Counted from the first letter of the stretch, positions 17,669 through 27,060 are shown. The stretch: DNA of 64,000 nt from Nitrospira sp. (GCA_031315995.1 JALDRG010000010.1:91790-155789); one strand, 5' to 3'. The notes: generated by a model from the sequence alone, not told the origin. A program made the numbers and translations.

Positions 17669-18730
17669 ATGAACCGTCTCGGACGCTTTGTACTCCATTT
17701 GACCGAGCGTGGATTATTCGCTGACCTATTGCTCCGACTGGGGATTCGTTACCTAGTCAAGGATCGCCTCCAAGAATTACAGGAGGATGACCCCAACGCG
17801 GCAGCCGCGCTGGAAACAGGGTTCATCGAACAGATGCGCGCGGCCCCCATCGCGCCGGTTCCCGAGAAGGCCAACCAGCAGCATTACGAAGTGCCGGCCG
17901 AGTTCTTTCGTCAGGTCCTGGGTCCCCATTTGAAATACAGCTCCGCCTATTGGCCCGAGGGGGTGACGACCTTGGCCGACGCGGAAGCAGCCGCGTTGCG
18001 CGAAACTTGTGCCCATGCCGCTCTCGCCAACGGGCAGACGATCCTCGAACTCGGCTGCGGGTGGGGCTCGCTGACCCTCTGGATGGCCAAGCACTATCCC
18101 GACAGCCGCATTACCGCCGTGTCCAACTCCCATTCGCAGCGCCTGTTCATCGAAGCCACCGCCAAGGAGCAGGGCCTGCGAAACCTGCAGGTCATCACCT
18201 GTGACATGAACAGCTTCGACAGCGAGCACGATCGGTATGATCGAGTCGTCTCGGTGGAGATGTTCGAACACATGCGCAACTGGACAGCGCTGTTTGAACG
18301 GGTGCACCGATGGCTCCGGCCGCAGGGGCTGTTTTTCATGCATATCTTCGTCCATCGATCCCGCTCCTATCTGTTCGAAGACCGCGGACCGAGCGATTGG
18401 ATGAGTCGTTACTTCTTCTCCGGCGGAATGATGCCCAGCGACAGCCTTCCCCTTGCATTTCAAGAGCACCTCGCCCTGGCCGATCGCTGGCATTGGGACG
18501 GCACGCATTACGAAAAAACGGCCAATGCCTGGCTCGCCCGCATGGACGAAGCACGTGACAACCTCTGGCCCCTCTTCGAGCAGGTCTATTCGAAGGCTGA
18601 GGCGCGAGTCTGGTGGACACGCTGGCGTATCTTCTTCATGGCCTGCGCCGAGCTGTTCGGATACGAAGGCGGGCGGCAATGGGGGGTCAGCCACTATCGC
18701 TTCGTCAAACCCGGTAGGGGTTCGCGGTGA
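17669..18730 (+). CDS. cfa: Cyclopropane-fatty-acyl-phospholipid synthase family methyltransferase
   Basis: 353 residues. An N-terminal helical segment is followed by a class I SAM methyltransferase (ILELGCGWGSLTLWMAKHYP; acidic loop NLQVITCDMNSFD; VEMFEHMRNW) with the CFA-type C-terminus that ends GVSHYRFVKP. It adds a methylene or methyl group from SAM to unsaturated phospholipid acyl chains. It is slightly shorter than E. coli Cfa. GAGG precedes the ATG at 17669. First gene of an operon; its stop overlaps the GTG of the DUF2878 gene by 4 bp. Confidence 0.85.
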   Translation: MNRLGRFVLHLTERGLFADLLLRLGIRYLVKDRLQELQEDDPNAAAALETGFIEQMRAAPIAPVPEKANQQHYEVPAEFFRQVLGPHLKYSSAYWPEGVTTLADAEAAALRETCAHAALANGQTILELGCGWGSLTLWMAKHYPDSRITAVSNSHSQRLFIEATAKEQGLRNLQVITCDMNSFDSEHDRYDRVVSVEMFEHMRNWTALFERVHRWLRPQGLFFMHIFVHRSRSYLFEDRGPSDWMSRYFFSGGMMPSDSLPLAFQEHLALADRWHWDGTHYEKTANAWLARMDEARDNLWPLFEQVYSKAEARVWWTRWRIFFMACAELFGYEGGRQWGVSHYRFVKPGRGSR

Positions 18731-19278
18731 GCGCTCGCACCAGGCTGCTCCTGAGCAATTTCCTGATTTATCAGATCGCCTGGTTTACAGGGGTGTGGAC
18801 AGCCGCGACCAAGCAGCCCTGGATCGGAGCCATCGCAATGGTATCGGCCATCGTGATCCATCTGGTTCGCGCCCCCAGACGGGAACCTGAACTGGCCCTC
18901 GTCGGCATCGCCCTGGTCATCGGGCTTCTGTTCGACAGCCTCCTGGTTTGGCGAGGCTGGGTCCACTATCCCTCGGGGATCCTGATTCCGGACCTCGCGC
19001 CCTATTGGATGGTCCTCATGTGGGGACTGTTCGCCACCCTGTTGAATGTGACCCTGCGATGGATGCACGGGCGGTTTATCGTTGCGGCGCTTCTCGGCGC
19101 CATCGGAGGCCCGGCCGCCTATTACGGCGGGGTGCGGATGGGCGCGCTCCAATTCAGCGATGAATCCGCCGCGCTGATCGCCCTCGTCGTCGGCTGGGCC
19201 ATCATCACTCCCCTCCTGATGGCGTTGGCCGACCGGTTCAACGGCTATGCCCACGCCATGGAGGCTACCCCCTCATGA
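18727..19278 (+). CDS. DUF2878 inner-membrane protein
   Basis: 183 residues with five or six transmembrane helices; it opens NFLIYQIAWFTGVW and contains FDSLLVWRGWVHYP, both typical of DUF2878. Function unproven, but the family recurs beside cyclopropane synthase, DUF1295 and lipocalin genes in gammaproteobacteria and others, suggesting modified-lipid work. It starts at the GTG at 18727, overlapping cfa by 4 bp, and its end overlaps the next gene by 4 bp (ATGA). Confidence 0.85.
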   Translation: MSARTRLLLSNFLIYQIAWFTGVWTAATKQPWIGAIAMVSAIVIHLVRAPRREPELALVGIALVIGLLFDSLLVWRGWVHYPSGILIPDLAPYWMVLMWGLFATLLNVTLRWMHGRFIVAALLGAIGGPAAYYGGVRMGALQFSDESAALIALVVGWAIITPLLMALADRFNGYAHAMEATPS

Positions 19279-20066
19279 ATGTGTCGCTCTACGCCATAGG
19301 GCTCGGCGCGATGTTGGGGCTGGCGACAATCACCTGGACCATCAGCCTCATCAAACGTGATGTGAGCATCGTGGACGCCGCTTGGCCTCTGCTGTTTCTC
19401 AGCGGCGCGCTGGTCTATGCCGGGGGCACGGAGGAGTACTCCATACGAACGGCGCTCGTGCTCACCCTGGTCCTGCTGTGGGCCCTGCGCCTGTCCGGCT
19501 ATATCGTCACGCGAAATTGGGGCGAGCCGGAGGACCAGCGCTATCAGGACATCCGGAAGAAGTACGAACCGAATTTCGCACTGAAGAGCCTCGGCATCAT
19601 CTTCTGGTTTCAAGCCTTCCTTGCCTGGATCATTTCCCTGCCCCTGTGGGCGGCCCTGAACATGTCCGCCGACACCAGCCCCTTCGATTTCATGGCGGTC
19701 CTGCTCTGGGGCATCGGCATGACATTCGAAACCGTCGGGGATTGGCAGCTCTCACGATTCAAGGCCGATCCCGCGAACAAGGGCAAGGTCCTGGACCGCG
19801 GCCTGTGGCGCTATACCCGGCATCCCAACTATTTCGGCGAATGTCTCGTCTGGTGGGGATTCTATTGTTTTGCCTTATCGACCGGAGCCTGGTGGACGAT
19901 CGTGGGACCGATCCTGTTGACCTACATGCTGCTGAGGTTCTCCGGCGTCGCGCTCATGGAAGAAACGATCGTGGAGCGACGTCCCGAATACCGAGACTAT
20001 ATTGCGCGGACCAATGCCTTCTTTCCCGGTCCGCCGCGACCATCCTCCGTGCACAACCCGGCATAG
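19275..20066 (+). CDS. DUF1295 membrane enzyme (steroid 5-alpha-reductase / ICMT-like)
   Basis: 263 residues, six or seven transmembrane helices. The conserved C-terminal half contains DRGLWRYTRHPNYFGECLVWW, the signature shared by DUF1295, isoprenylcysteine methyltransferases and steroid 5-alpha-reductases, and the closing EETIVERRPEYRDYIARTNA. It probably acts on a lipid double bond or carboxyl group; the reaction is not established. Translationally coupled to the DUF2878 gene and followed by the DUF6134 gene after a 10-bp gap. Confidence 0.85.
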   Translation: MNVSLYAIGLGAMLGLATITWTISLIKRDVSIVDAAWPLLFLSGALVYAGGTEEYSIRTALVLTLVLLWALRLSGYIVTRNWGEPEDQRYQDIRKKYEPNFALKSLGIIFWFQAFLAWIISLPLWAALNMSADTSPFDFMAVLLWGIGMTFETVGDWQLSRFKADPANKGKVLDRGLWRYTRHPNYFGECLVWWGFYCFALSTGAWWTIVGPILLTYMLLRFSGVALMEETIVERRPEYRDYIARTNAFFPGPPRPSSVHNPA

Positions 20067-20076
20067 GAACACTTGC

Positions 20077-20748
20077 ATGATGCGACGCGACGTAGTGCCC
20101 GCAACCACGAGAAGAAGCGTGATCGTGCTGCTCGGTCTTCTTAGCCTGATGGGCTTCGGCGGGGTAGCCATGGGCGCAACAACCAAGACCTATGACTTCA
20201 CGGTCCTGCTGGACGACGATGAAATCGGGCATCAGCGCTTCGACGTGACATCCGAGGGCGAACGAACGCAGATTCGGGTCAGCGCGGAATTCAAGGTCAA
20301 ATTCCTCTTGATCACGGTCTATACCTATCGGCACAGCAATGTGGAGACCTGGCAAGGGTCCTGCCTAAGTGAGATTCAAGCGGAAACCAATGACAACGGA
20401 GACGCCTTCTTCGTCAAGGGTTCCTATCGCGACGGCCGGCTGCAGTGGCAAACGCAGGCCGGAGAGCGGGCGGCGGAAGGCTGCGTCAAAACCTTCGCCT
20501 ATTGGAATCAGGATTGGCTGACCGGCGACCGGCTGCTGAACTCGCAGACGGGCGAACTGCAGCGGGCGGATATCGACATACTCGGGAAAGAGACCATCGC
20601 CGTACGCGGCAGCCCCACACCAACCACCCATCGCCGGATCGTCACGGATCAGTTTACCATCGACCTGTGGCACGGGCTTGACGGCGAGTGGGTCGCCCTG
20701 CAATCCACCACGAACAAAGGTAAGACGCTCCACTACCGGCTCCAGTGA
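20077..20748 (+). CDS. DUF6134-like exported protein
   Basis: 223 residues with a signal peptide ending near GVAMGA. The mature part is beta-rich (TYDFTVLLDDDEIGHQRFDV, KVKFLLITVYTYRHSNVETW) and resembles DUF6134, exported proteins with a beta-sandwich of unknown role often found in this lipid cluster. The ATG at 20077 follows TAGGA. It lies between the DUF1295 and lipocalin genes, 7 bp ahead of the latter. I infer a periplasmic lipid-handling or sensing role only from context. Confidence 0.7.
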   Translation: MMRRDVVPATTRRSVIVLLGLLSLMGFGGVAMGATTKTYDFTVLLDDDEIGHQRFDVTSEGERTQIRVSAEFKVKFLLITVYTYRHSNVETWQGSCLSEIQAETNDNGDAFFVKGSYRDGRLQWQTQAGERAAEGCVKTFAYWNQDWLTGDRLLNSQTGELQRADIDILGKETIAVRGSPTPTTHRRIVTDQFTIDLWHGLDGEWVALQSTTNKGKTLHYRLQ

Positions 20749-20755
20749 GGACCAC

Positions 20756-21283
20756 ATGACCTATCGTATTGTGTCGATCGTCACCCTGTGCCTGCTGATC
20801 GGACTGACGGCCTGCACCAAACACCCGCCCATTCGCACCGAGAACGCGGTGGACCTGAACCGATTCATGGGGGACTGGTACGTCATCGCCAATATTCCAT
20901 CCATCATCGAGACGGAAGCCTACAATGCCGTGGAGTCCTATCGCCTACAAGAAGACGGCTCCATCGCAACGACCTTCACCTTCCGTGACGGCGGATTTGA
21001 CGGCAAGAAGAAGGTCTACCATCCCACTGGGTATGTCGTGGACCATGAGTCCAACGCGGTCTGGGGCATGGAGTTCCTATGGCCGATCAAGGCCGACTAT
21101 CGCATCATGTATGTGGATGAGGCCTACCACCAGACCATCGTCGGCAGGCTCAAGCGAGATTACGTCTGGCTGATGGCGCGAACCCCGCAGATCCCGGCAG
21201 CCGACTACCAACGGTTCCTCACCCTCATCGCGGAGGAGGGGTACGACGTGACGAAAGTCCGGAAAGTACCGCAGCGCTGGTAG
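20756..21283 (+). CDS. blc: Bacterial lipocalin (Blc-like) lipoprotein
   Basis: 175 residues. A lipobox (GLTACT) anchors the protein. The first lipocalin signature is visible in DLNRFMGDWYVIANIPSIIE, the second region in GMEFLWPIKADYRIMYVDEAY and the third near YVWLMARTPQI. Bacterial lipocalins carry fatty acids or lysophospholipids at the outer membrane under stress. It is the last gene of the cfa operon, so it probably handles the modified acyl chains. TGAGG precedes the ATG. Confidence 0.9.
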   Translation: MTYRIVSIVTLCLLIGLTACTKHPPIRTENAVDLNRFMGDWYVIANIPSIIETEAYNAVESYRLQEDGSIATTFTFRDGGFDGKKKVYHPTGYVVDHESNAVWGMEFLWPIKADYRIMYVDEAYHQTIVGRLKRDYVWLMARTPQIPAADYQRFLTLIAEEGYDVTKVRKVPQRW

Positions 21284-21358
21284 GAGCGTCGAAGCGCCTG
21301 ATATGAAACGGACGGCAAAATTGATACAGTGGGAAACCACCATGAGGGCCCTGTCGAG

Positions 21359-21673
21359 ATGAATGAAGAGTCTATCAATCACACCATTGAGCTACGGCTC
21401 ACCTACCGCTACATCAAGGATCACCCCTGGACCGTGCAGGCTATCAACGGATTTCTCTCCGCCTATTTCATGGAGAAACCCGGGTTTACCGTGCAGCGGC
21501 ACTTCGACGACCTCGAATCCGGCATGCACGTGTGGCTCTGTGATGTTCCGTCCAACATGAAGGTCTCCGTGCTCCTGAGACGTCTGCAAGCGGACATTCC
21601 TCCCTGCCGCCACCTTCAACCAGCCGTCGAAGGGTCCGCCACACCGCAATACGTCATCGATAGTCCGGCGTGA
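21359..21673 (+). CDS. Conserved hypothetical protein
   Basis: About 104 residues, no signal peptide or transmembrane helix. It reads as a compact alpha/beta protein (IELRLTYRYIKDHPWTVQAI, GMHVWLCDVPSNMKVSVLLR). I do not recognise the family. The ATG at 21359 has only a weak Shine-Dalgarno (CGAG). It lies 76 bp after the lipocalin and 70 bp before the SDR-like gene on the same strand. Confidence 0.5.
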   Translation: MNEESINHTIELRLTYRYIKDHPWTVQAINGFLSAYFMEKPGFTVQRHFDDLESGMHVWLCDVPSNMKVSVLLRRLQADIPPCRHLQPAVEGSATPQYVIDSPA

Positions 21674-21742
21674 ATGACGACCCTTGCGCCGCGTGCCGCC
21701 CCATGACTAGACTGGGCGACACGAGAACGAGGGAGGTGTGGC

Positions 21743-22345
21743 ATGCGGATAATTGTGATCGGAGGAACGGGCACCATCGGATCCGCCGTCGTCAAGCTGT
21801 TGTCGACGCGGCACGATGTGGTCGCGGTGGGACATACACAGGGGACGTTCCAAGTTGATCTGGCCTCGCCGGACTCCATCACCAGCCTCTTCAACCGCGT
21901 CGGCACCTGCGACGCGGTCGTGAGCACGGCGGGCATCGCCAAGTTCGCGAGCCTGGACGAATTGACCTATGACGACTACTTCATCGGACTGAAGAACAAA
22001 CTCATGGGGCAGGCGAACCTGGTGCGGATCGGCAGACCCTTCGTGACCAACCACGGATCGTTCACGCTCACCAGCGGCGTGCTCAGCCAGGAGCCCATGA
22101 AAGGGAGTTGCGCGATCAGCATGTGCAATGCCGGTCTGGAAGGGTTCGTCCGCGCCGCCGCCATGGACCTGCCGCGCAGCATCCGGGTGAATGTCGTCAG
22201 CCCGCCTTGGGTCACGGAAACCTTGATCGCGCGAGGCATGAACCCATCAATAGGCCTGCCCGCCGACAAGGTCGCGCAGGCCTATCTCTCAAGTGTGGAA
22301 GGCACAATGACGGGGCAGGTGCTTGATCCGAGAACAATCGCCTGA
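21743..22345 (+). CDS. Short-chain dehydrogenase-like protein lacking the YxxxK motif
   Basis: 200 residues. The Rossmann start IIVIGGTGTIGSAVVKLL is an SDR cofactor motif, and SFTLTSGVLS supplies the usual active-site Ser. Where a classical SDR has YxxxK, this protein reads SMCNAGLEGFVRAA: the Tyr is Met/Cys-like and the Lys is absent. A Tyr-less SDR subgroup with this pattern exists and may bind NAD(P) with altered or no catalysis. GGGAGG lies seven bases before the ATG. It converges with the AlkD-like gene, 2 bp between stops. Confidence 0.8.
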   Translation: MRIIVIGGTGTIGSAVVKLLSTRHDVVAVGHTQGTFQVDLASPDSITSLFNRVGTCDAVVSTAGIAKFASLDELTYDDYFIGLKNKLMGQANLVRIGRPFVTNHGSFTLTSGVLSQEPMKGSCAISMCNAGLEGFVRAAAMDLPRSIRVNVVSPPWVTETLIARGMNPSIGLPADKVAQAYLSSVEGTMTGQVLDPRTIA

Positions 22346-22347
22346 AT

Positions 22348-23481
22348 CTATCTGCGCCGTTTGATCTGCCCCCGCACCAGATCAAACGTCCCCAACGGAT
22401 AGGCACGTCCATTCACCAGCACGTCCACCTGATGTACCCCGGGATAGTGCGTCCTCGTCGTCAATTGCGCCAGCGAGAGCGTCTTTCTCAGTTGCACGAT
22501 CCCATGCGGCGCCGGCTCCACCGCCTTCAACTTAAACACCTTCGGCCTTGGCAACCCGTTAGCTTTGACATACCGCACCCGCAAATCCATCAACAGGCGT
22601 TGAGCAACCGGAGCCCGGTTGGCAACCTCACAGGCGATGGTCACAGTCGATCCGATCACAGGACGATGCGGAGTGATCTGCACCTTTTCCACCGATACAC
22701 GCGGTACCGTGCCGAAACCCAACAGAGCGAGCGCGCCTGATTCACCGCGTTTGACCGCCGACCGTAACGCATGGCGAATGATCCATCCGCGCTCTTCCGT
22801 CGCATTCACCATCCACTGTCTCGCCGTCTCCACAAGCAAACCCGGATGATCCTTACCGATGTCGTTCAGGTTATTCGCCACGCTTCGACGCACATACAGC
22901 GCCGGGTCATCCTTGAGTCGCTCCAACAACGCGAGAACGGGGCGTGGATCCGCCTGAAACGCGCGCAATCGCGGCGCCCATGGCAACCGGGGACGTGTGC
23001 CTTCCGACACCAGCCGACGCACGTCTTCGCGTGGGTCGGCCGTCCACTCCGTGAGGCGCGCCAATGTCGCCGCTTGATGTCGTTCGAGATACCGGCGAAG
23101 GCTGAACTCTGCCGTGAAACGTTGCGTCAGCTGGTACTGCGCCTGCATGGAGGTTTCGAAATGCTCAAGCCCGTATTCAGCCACAAAAAACACGTGCGGA
23201 AGAAACAGAAAAGAGCCCATCCCCGCACCAACTGTTCGTTCGACTTTCTGGTCGAGCGACGCCAGGAGGATCTCGATCGCCTTCTCATAGTCGTCCGGCA
23301 AGGAGCGTCGAAGCTGATGGGCGATTTTCCAGCCGCGCGGCATCAATTCAAGCGCGTCATATCCCTCCAACGCAGACCGGACGAACGCCTTCTGATCAAA
23401 TCGAGGAAAGACGGCCGCGATCATCCGTGCGATGGTGCGGGGAACGTCGGCGCCGAAACTATTCTTGAGCGGTTCAGCCAT
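22348..23481 (-). CDS. DNA alkylation repair protein (AlkD-like, HEAT repeats)
   Basis: 377 residues. The N-terminal half is the DNA-alkylation-repair HEAT solenoid (FSLRRYLERHQAATLARLTEW, DDPALYVRRSVANNLNDIGKDHP); the last about 110 residues are a beta-rich extension with an immunoglobulin-like look (KVQITPHRPVIGSTVTIACE). AlkD relatives excise N3/N7-alkylated bases; whether this branch keeps glycosylase activity is unknown. It follows the SUI1 gene by 6 bp and is probably in an operon with it and yaeQ. Confidence 0.8.
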   Translation of the reverse strand: MAEPLKNSFGADVPRTIARMIAAVFPRFDQKAFVRSALEGYDALELMPRGWKIAHQLRRSLPDDYEKAIEILLASLDQKVERTVGAGMGSFLFLPHVFFVAEYGLEHFETSMQAQYQLTQRFTAEFSLRRYLERHQAATLARLTEWTADPREDVRRLVSEGTRPRLPWAPRLRAFQADPRPVLALLERLKDDPALYVRRSVANNLNDIGKDHPGLLVETARQWMVNATEERGWIIRHALRSAVKRGESGALALLGFGTVPRVSVEKVQITPHRPVIGSTVTIACEVANRAPVAQRLLMDLRVRYVKANGLPRPKVFKLKAVEPAPHGIVQLRKTLSLAQLTTRTHYPGVHQVDVLVNGRAYPLGTFDLVRGQIKRRR

Positions 23482-23487
23482 GACACG

Positions 23488-23880
23488 TCACCCGCCGGCA
23501 AACACCGGCCGGAACCCGGCCTTGGCCAGAATGCGGGCGACCTCCTCGCGCTTGTCGCCTTGAATTTCGATCCGTCCGTCCTTCACTGTCCCGCCGACGC
23601 CGCAGGCCTTCTGCATCTCCTTGGCCAGTTGCTCCTTCTCGGTTTGACCCATGGCGACGAATCCCGTGACGACCGTCACGGTCTTGCCGCCGCGATGCGC
23701 CGTCTGCCGGAGAATATCCACTCGCCCACGATGCTTCACGTGGGTTGACGAAGCCGCAGTGGGCCGATCTGTCTTGCCTCCCGGTTGAGTCGGGGACAGT
23801 TCCAAATCCTTCAATCCCGCGAATGGACTCTTCCATGCAACCGGTTCACCGTCGGTGGGAATGCGTTTCTTCTCTTTCAT
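23488..23880 (-). CDS. SUI1/YciH-like translation initiation factor
   Basis: 130 residues. After a basic, low-complexity N-terminus of about 45 residues comes an eIF1/SUI1 domain (KTVTVVTGFVAMGQTEKEQL, KACGVGGTVKDGRIEIQGDK), which binds the small ribosomal subunit. The bacterial YciH family is implicated in start-site fidelity. It lies between yaeQ (52 bp upstream) and the AlkD-like gene (6 bp downstream). Confidence 0.9.
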   Translation of the reverse strand: MKEKKRIPTDGEPVAWKSPFAGLKDLELSPTQPGGKTDRPTAASSTHVKHRGRVDILRQTAHRGGKTVTVVTGFVAMGQTEKEQLAKEMQKACGVGGTVKDGRIEIQGDKREEVARILAKAGFRPVFAGG

Positions 23881-23932
23881 GCCATCAGGTTCCGGAGCTC
23901 ACATTGCCGACACGCGTTCCACATTCGACCCT

Positions 23933-24475
23933 TCACGCTTCCTTCCAGGTCGCCAGCTCAATCTGCACGGCATTCGTCCCGTTTCCGACCAATACCTGCT
24001 CGCCCTGAACGGTGCAATGCAAGTCCATCTGGCGCTGCGCCAGCTCGGCTAAGGCTCGGCTTCCCTCCAGCGAGATATTCATTACACTAAGATGACTCAA
24101 CCGCTCAAGCCCAGCGAGATGCTGCTTCTTCCACTGATCCGCCGCACGACCCCCATAGGTATAGATCCGGACGTGCCTCGCGCGACCGCAGGCCTGGCGA
24201 ATGGCTTTTTCATCAGGCAGGCCCACATCGATCCATAGCTCGATAAGACCGGTCAAATCCTTCTGCCAGAGGGCGGGTTCATCTTCAGCGCCCACCCCTC
24301 GGCCAAACACCAGCGCCTCATGTGCATGCACCGCAAAGGCCAGCAGCCGCATCATCATACGCTCGTCGGTTTCCGACGGATGGCGCGCGAGGGTGAGCGT
24401 GTGGTCTTCGTAATAATGACGATCCACGTCGGCGATGTGGAGGACGGCCTTAAAAAGAGTCGCGTTCGAAGCCAT
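23933..24475 (-). CDS. yaeQ: YaeQ family protein
   Basis: 180 residues matching the single-domain YaeQ family along its length: start TLFKAVLHIADVDRHYYEDH, middle DEPALWQKDLTGLIELWIDV, end LVGNGTNAVQIELATWKEA. YaeQ has a restriction-endonuclease-like (PD-(D/E)XK) fold; GLIELWIDVG carries the candidate acidic residues. Its biochemical role is unsettled. First gene of the yaeQ / SUI1 / AlkD-like unit. Confidence 0.9.
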   Translation of the reverse strand: MASNATLFKAVLHIADVDRHYYEDHTLTLARHPSETDERMMMRLLAFAVHAHEALVFGRGVGAEDEPALWQKDLTGLIELWIDVGLPDEKAIRQACGRARHVRIYTYGGRAADQWKKQHLAGLERLSHLSVMNISLEGSRALAELAQRQMDLHCTVQGEQVLVGNGTNAVQIELATWKEA

Positions 24476-24534
24476 GATGAGATGATGCGTTCCTTGCCGG
24501 AGAAGATTCAGATCACTGACTGAACGAGTCGCGG

Positions 24535-26820
24535 CTATTTTCTGACGATGCTCGCTTCAAGGAAGGCCTTTTCGATCATAAGCCGCAGGTCGCTGGCCAC
24601 GGTGGCCGGATCAATGGCAGGGCCGAATTCGATCCAGTAGTACACGAGGAAGGCCAAGGCATGCTCGCTGAAATCATCGAGCAGGACATAGGGTTCCGGC
24701 GATTTGAGAATTCTCCCATGCTGGCCGGCCAGTTCACGCAGCAATTCCTTGACGCGGCGTGCGTCGGACCCGGCGGCGACGGCGACGCGTAGCGAGTAGC
24801 GCTTGTCATAGCTGGAGTAGGTCCAGTTGGTCAGGTTCTTCTCGAGCAGATTGCTGTTCGGCACGAGGGTTTCGACTCCGCTGACGTCTCGGATCGTCGA
24901 GGAACGAAGGCCGATGGTGGTCACGACTCCGCGAATCCCATCGACTTCGATCACATCGCCGACACGCAGCGGCTGCTCCAACAGCAGCAGCAATCCGCTG
25001 ATGACATTCTTCAACAGGTTTTGGGTGCCGAACCCCACTCCGATGGCCAAGGCTCCGCCGAGAAACGCAAAGGCCGTGATCGGGATCTTGACGTAGAGCA
25101 GCGTCAGAATCACGAGGAGCATGAACAGAAAGGCAAAGGCCCATTGTCGGATGATATTCGCGACGTGTTGGTCGACTTGCAATCGCGCGATCGCCAGTTT
25201 CGCGGTCAATCGCGCCAATAACCTCGCCAGCCAGTATCCCACGAGCAGGATCGCAATCGCCGTCAGCATCTTTCCAACGGTGATGCTGCGATGGCCGGTG
25301 ATACTCTTCCCCTCCACCTCGATCGTATCCTCGACGGTAAACACTTCCACATTCCAAGCGTTCCCCACCGTCGTCAGCGTGGAAGTGCCCCATTCTCGCG
25401 CCCGCACCAACCAAGACCGTGCCTCCTCCCGCTGGAGGAACTGAGCCTGCCAGTTCTGAATCAGCTCCAACAGCGTCTCCGCCCGCTGGAGCATGCGCCG
25501 GTAGAGGTCCTCCCGGTGGCGATAGGCACGGAGCATGTCGTTGAGATGGGACATGCCGACCGCGGCCGATGTGTCTTTCATGCGGTTCTCTACGTCGGTG
25601 ATCTGCCCGCCTACCATTGCCAGCTGCTGTGCCCCATAGTCTTTCCAGCCTTGAATCTGCTTGGCGGCAGCCGCCTGTTTCGATGCCGCTTCCCGTTCCT
25701 CGGCGACGGAGAGGGTTCCCTGGGCCGTGGCAAACCGGACATCCCACAGCTGCCGTTCATGAGTCAGGCCGTTCAGCATTTGGCGAAGCAGATCCACATG
25801 CAGATCGGCGTTATCGAACTGCAGTCTGTTGAGTTCAATGTCCTCGGTGAGCCTGGCCACTCGCTGCTGCCTGTCATCCCGCGATGCCGCTTTCGAACCG
25901 GATCCGGAGGCGGCCTGGGTCTCGGCCAGCTTGGCTTCACTGGCCGCGGTTTCCCGGCGTCGCGCCGTCTGTTCGAGTACCGCCCGTTCCATCTCGGACA
26001 TCAGCGCCTGCTGGTCTGCGTCCAACCGCTTCATGATCTTCTGGTAGTCCTGCGGCGTGAACTCCACCTGCTGCGCGGCGACGACACGTTGCCGCTCCAG
26101 CAAGTCGATGCGCTGCCGGGCTTCCGTGAGCGCTTCCTTGGTCTGCGCCTTGTCCGCCTCCAACATGCCGACCCGCGCCGCCGCCACGCGTGCGTGTAAC
26201 TGTGCGAGGTCACGATCCCGAAGCAGGGCGTCCCGCTTCCCGGCATCCTCAACCCCCTCGAGCCGCTCGGAGGCCTGCCGAACCTGCTCCTGCGCCGCTT
26301 TTAGATGACGCTGCGTGATCTCGGCCATGCCTTCGATCATGTTGAGCCTGATGCGGACTCCCTGGGCCGTGAGCCTCATGGATCGGGTCTCATCGCGCAA
26401 CTCATCGACCATCATGATCGAATAGGGTGGCGGGGTCGGAAATCCGTCCCATTCCTTGTTTTGGCGCTCAATCTCCCTCACGCGCGGCCGCATCAGATCG
26501 AGTTTTCGCAAGGCATCGAGATGCTGCCCGTAAATCTGCACCAACTGCTGCAGCAACGAACGACGCTCCATCAATCGAGGATCCGTCGAACCGGGAGACG
26601 TCGAATCGAGCTCGCTGAGCGCCTTGTCGGCAGCCGCCTGCTTGCTCTGTAAATCGCTCACCAATGACTCGGGTGCCGATCCACGGGCCGAGCTCTCGGG
26701 TGAGTGGCCGACGGAATCGGATTGCGTCTCCTTCTCCGAGGAAGCGGCCGAGGCCGCCATGGGGAGGATTGGAGCCTGGGACAGGCCGATCAGGAACGCG
26801 AGGACAAGAACCAGCTTCAT
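24535..26820 (-). CDS. MscK/MscM-like mechanosensitive channel
   Basis: About 761 residues. A cleavable signal peptide (to MAASAA) leads into a long periplasmic coiled-coil region (about 50-470, heptad-rich, many Glu/Arg/Gln), several transmembrane helices, and the MscS core at 580-680 (AFLGGALAIGVGFGTQNLLK then LLLLEQPLRVGDVIEVDGI), ending with a cytoplasmic domain. It releases ions under osmotic down-shock. The ATG at 26820 has AGAGG nine bases upstream; a TTG two codons earlier is less likely. Confidence 0.9.
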   Translation of the reverse strand: MKLVLVLAFLIGLSQAPILPMAASAASSEKETQSDSVGHSPESSARGSAPESLVSDLQSKQAAADKALSELDSTSPGSTDPRLMERRSLLQQLVQIYGQHLDALRKLDLMRPRVREIERQNKEWDGFPTPPPYSIMMVDELRDETRSMRLTAQGVRIRLNMIEGMAEITQRHLKAAQEQVRQASERLEGVEDAGKRDALLRDRDLAQLHARVAAARVGMLEADKAQTKEALTEARQRIDLLERQRVVAAQQVEFTPQDYQKIMKRLDADQQALMSEMERAVLEQTARRRETAASEAKLAETQAASGSGSKAASRDDRQQRVARLTEDIELNRLQFDNADLHVDLLRQMLNGLTHERQLWDVRFATAQGTLSVAEEREAASKQAAAAKQIQGWKDYGAQQLAMVGGQITDVENRMKDTSAAVGMSHLNDMLRAYRHREDLYRRMLQRAETLLELIQNWQAQFLQREEARSWLVRAREWGTSTLTTVGNAWNVEVFTVEDTIEVEGKSITGHRSITVGKMLTAIAILLVGYWLARLLARLTAKLAIARLQVDQHVANIIRQWAFAFLFMLLVILTLLYVKIPITAFAFLGGALAIGVGFGTQNLLKNVISGLLLLLEQPLRVGDVIEVDGIRGVVTTIGLRSSTIRDVSGVETLVPNSNLLEKNLTNWTYSSYDKRYSLRVAVAAGSDARRVKELLRELAGQHGRILKSPEPYVLLDDFSEHALAFLVYYWIEFGPAIDPATVASDLRLMIEKAFLEASIVRK

Positions 26821-27060
26821 GCGCAAGAACCTCTACCTCTCGGTCAAGTGAAACATCCTGCTTCTATGTACAGAGCTGATGAGGATTGTACAAGCCGCGG
26901 CGGGCTCAACCAAGAGAAGAGGACGCTACCCGTTGCTCCTAACCGGGAACAACGATCACGCGGTGCAGGAGGACCTCAGGCAGAGGGAGGCGAGCTGCCT
27001 CATAGCGAGCGAGAATGTCGCGGCATGAGCGGCTCTCCGTCGATATCCGTAATGAAGCCA

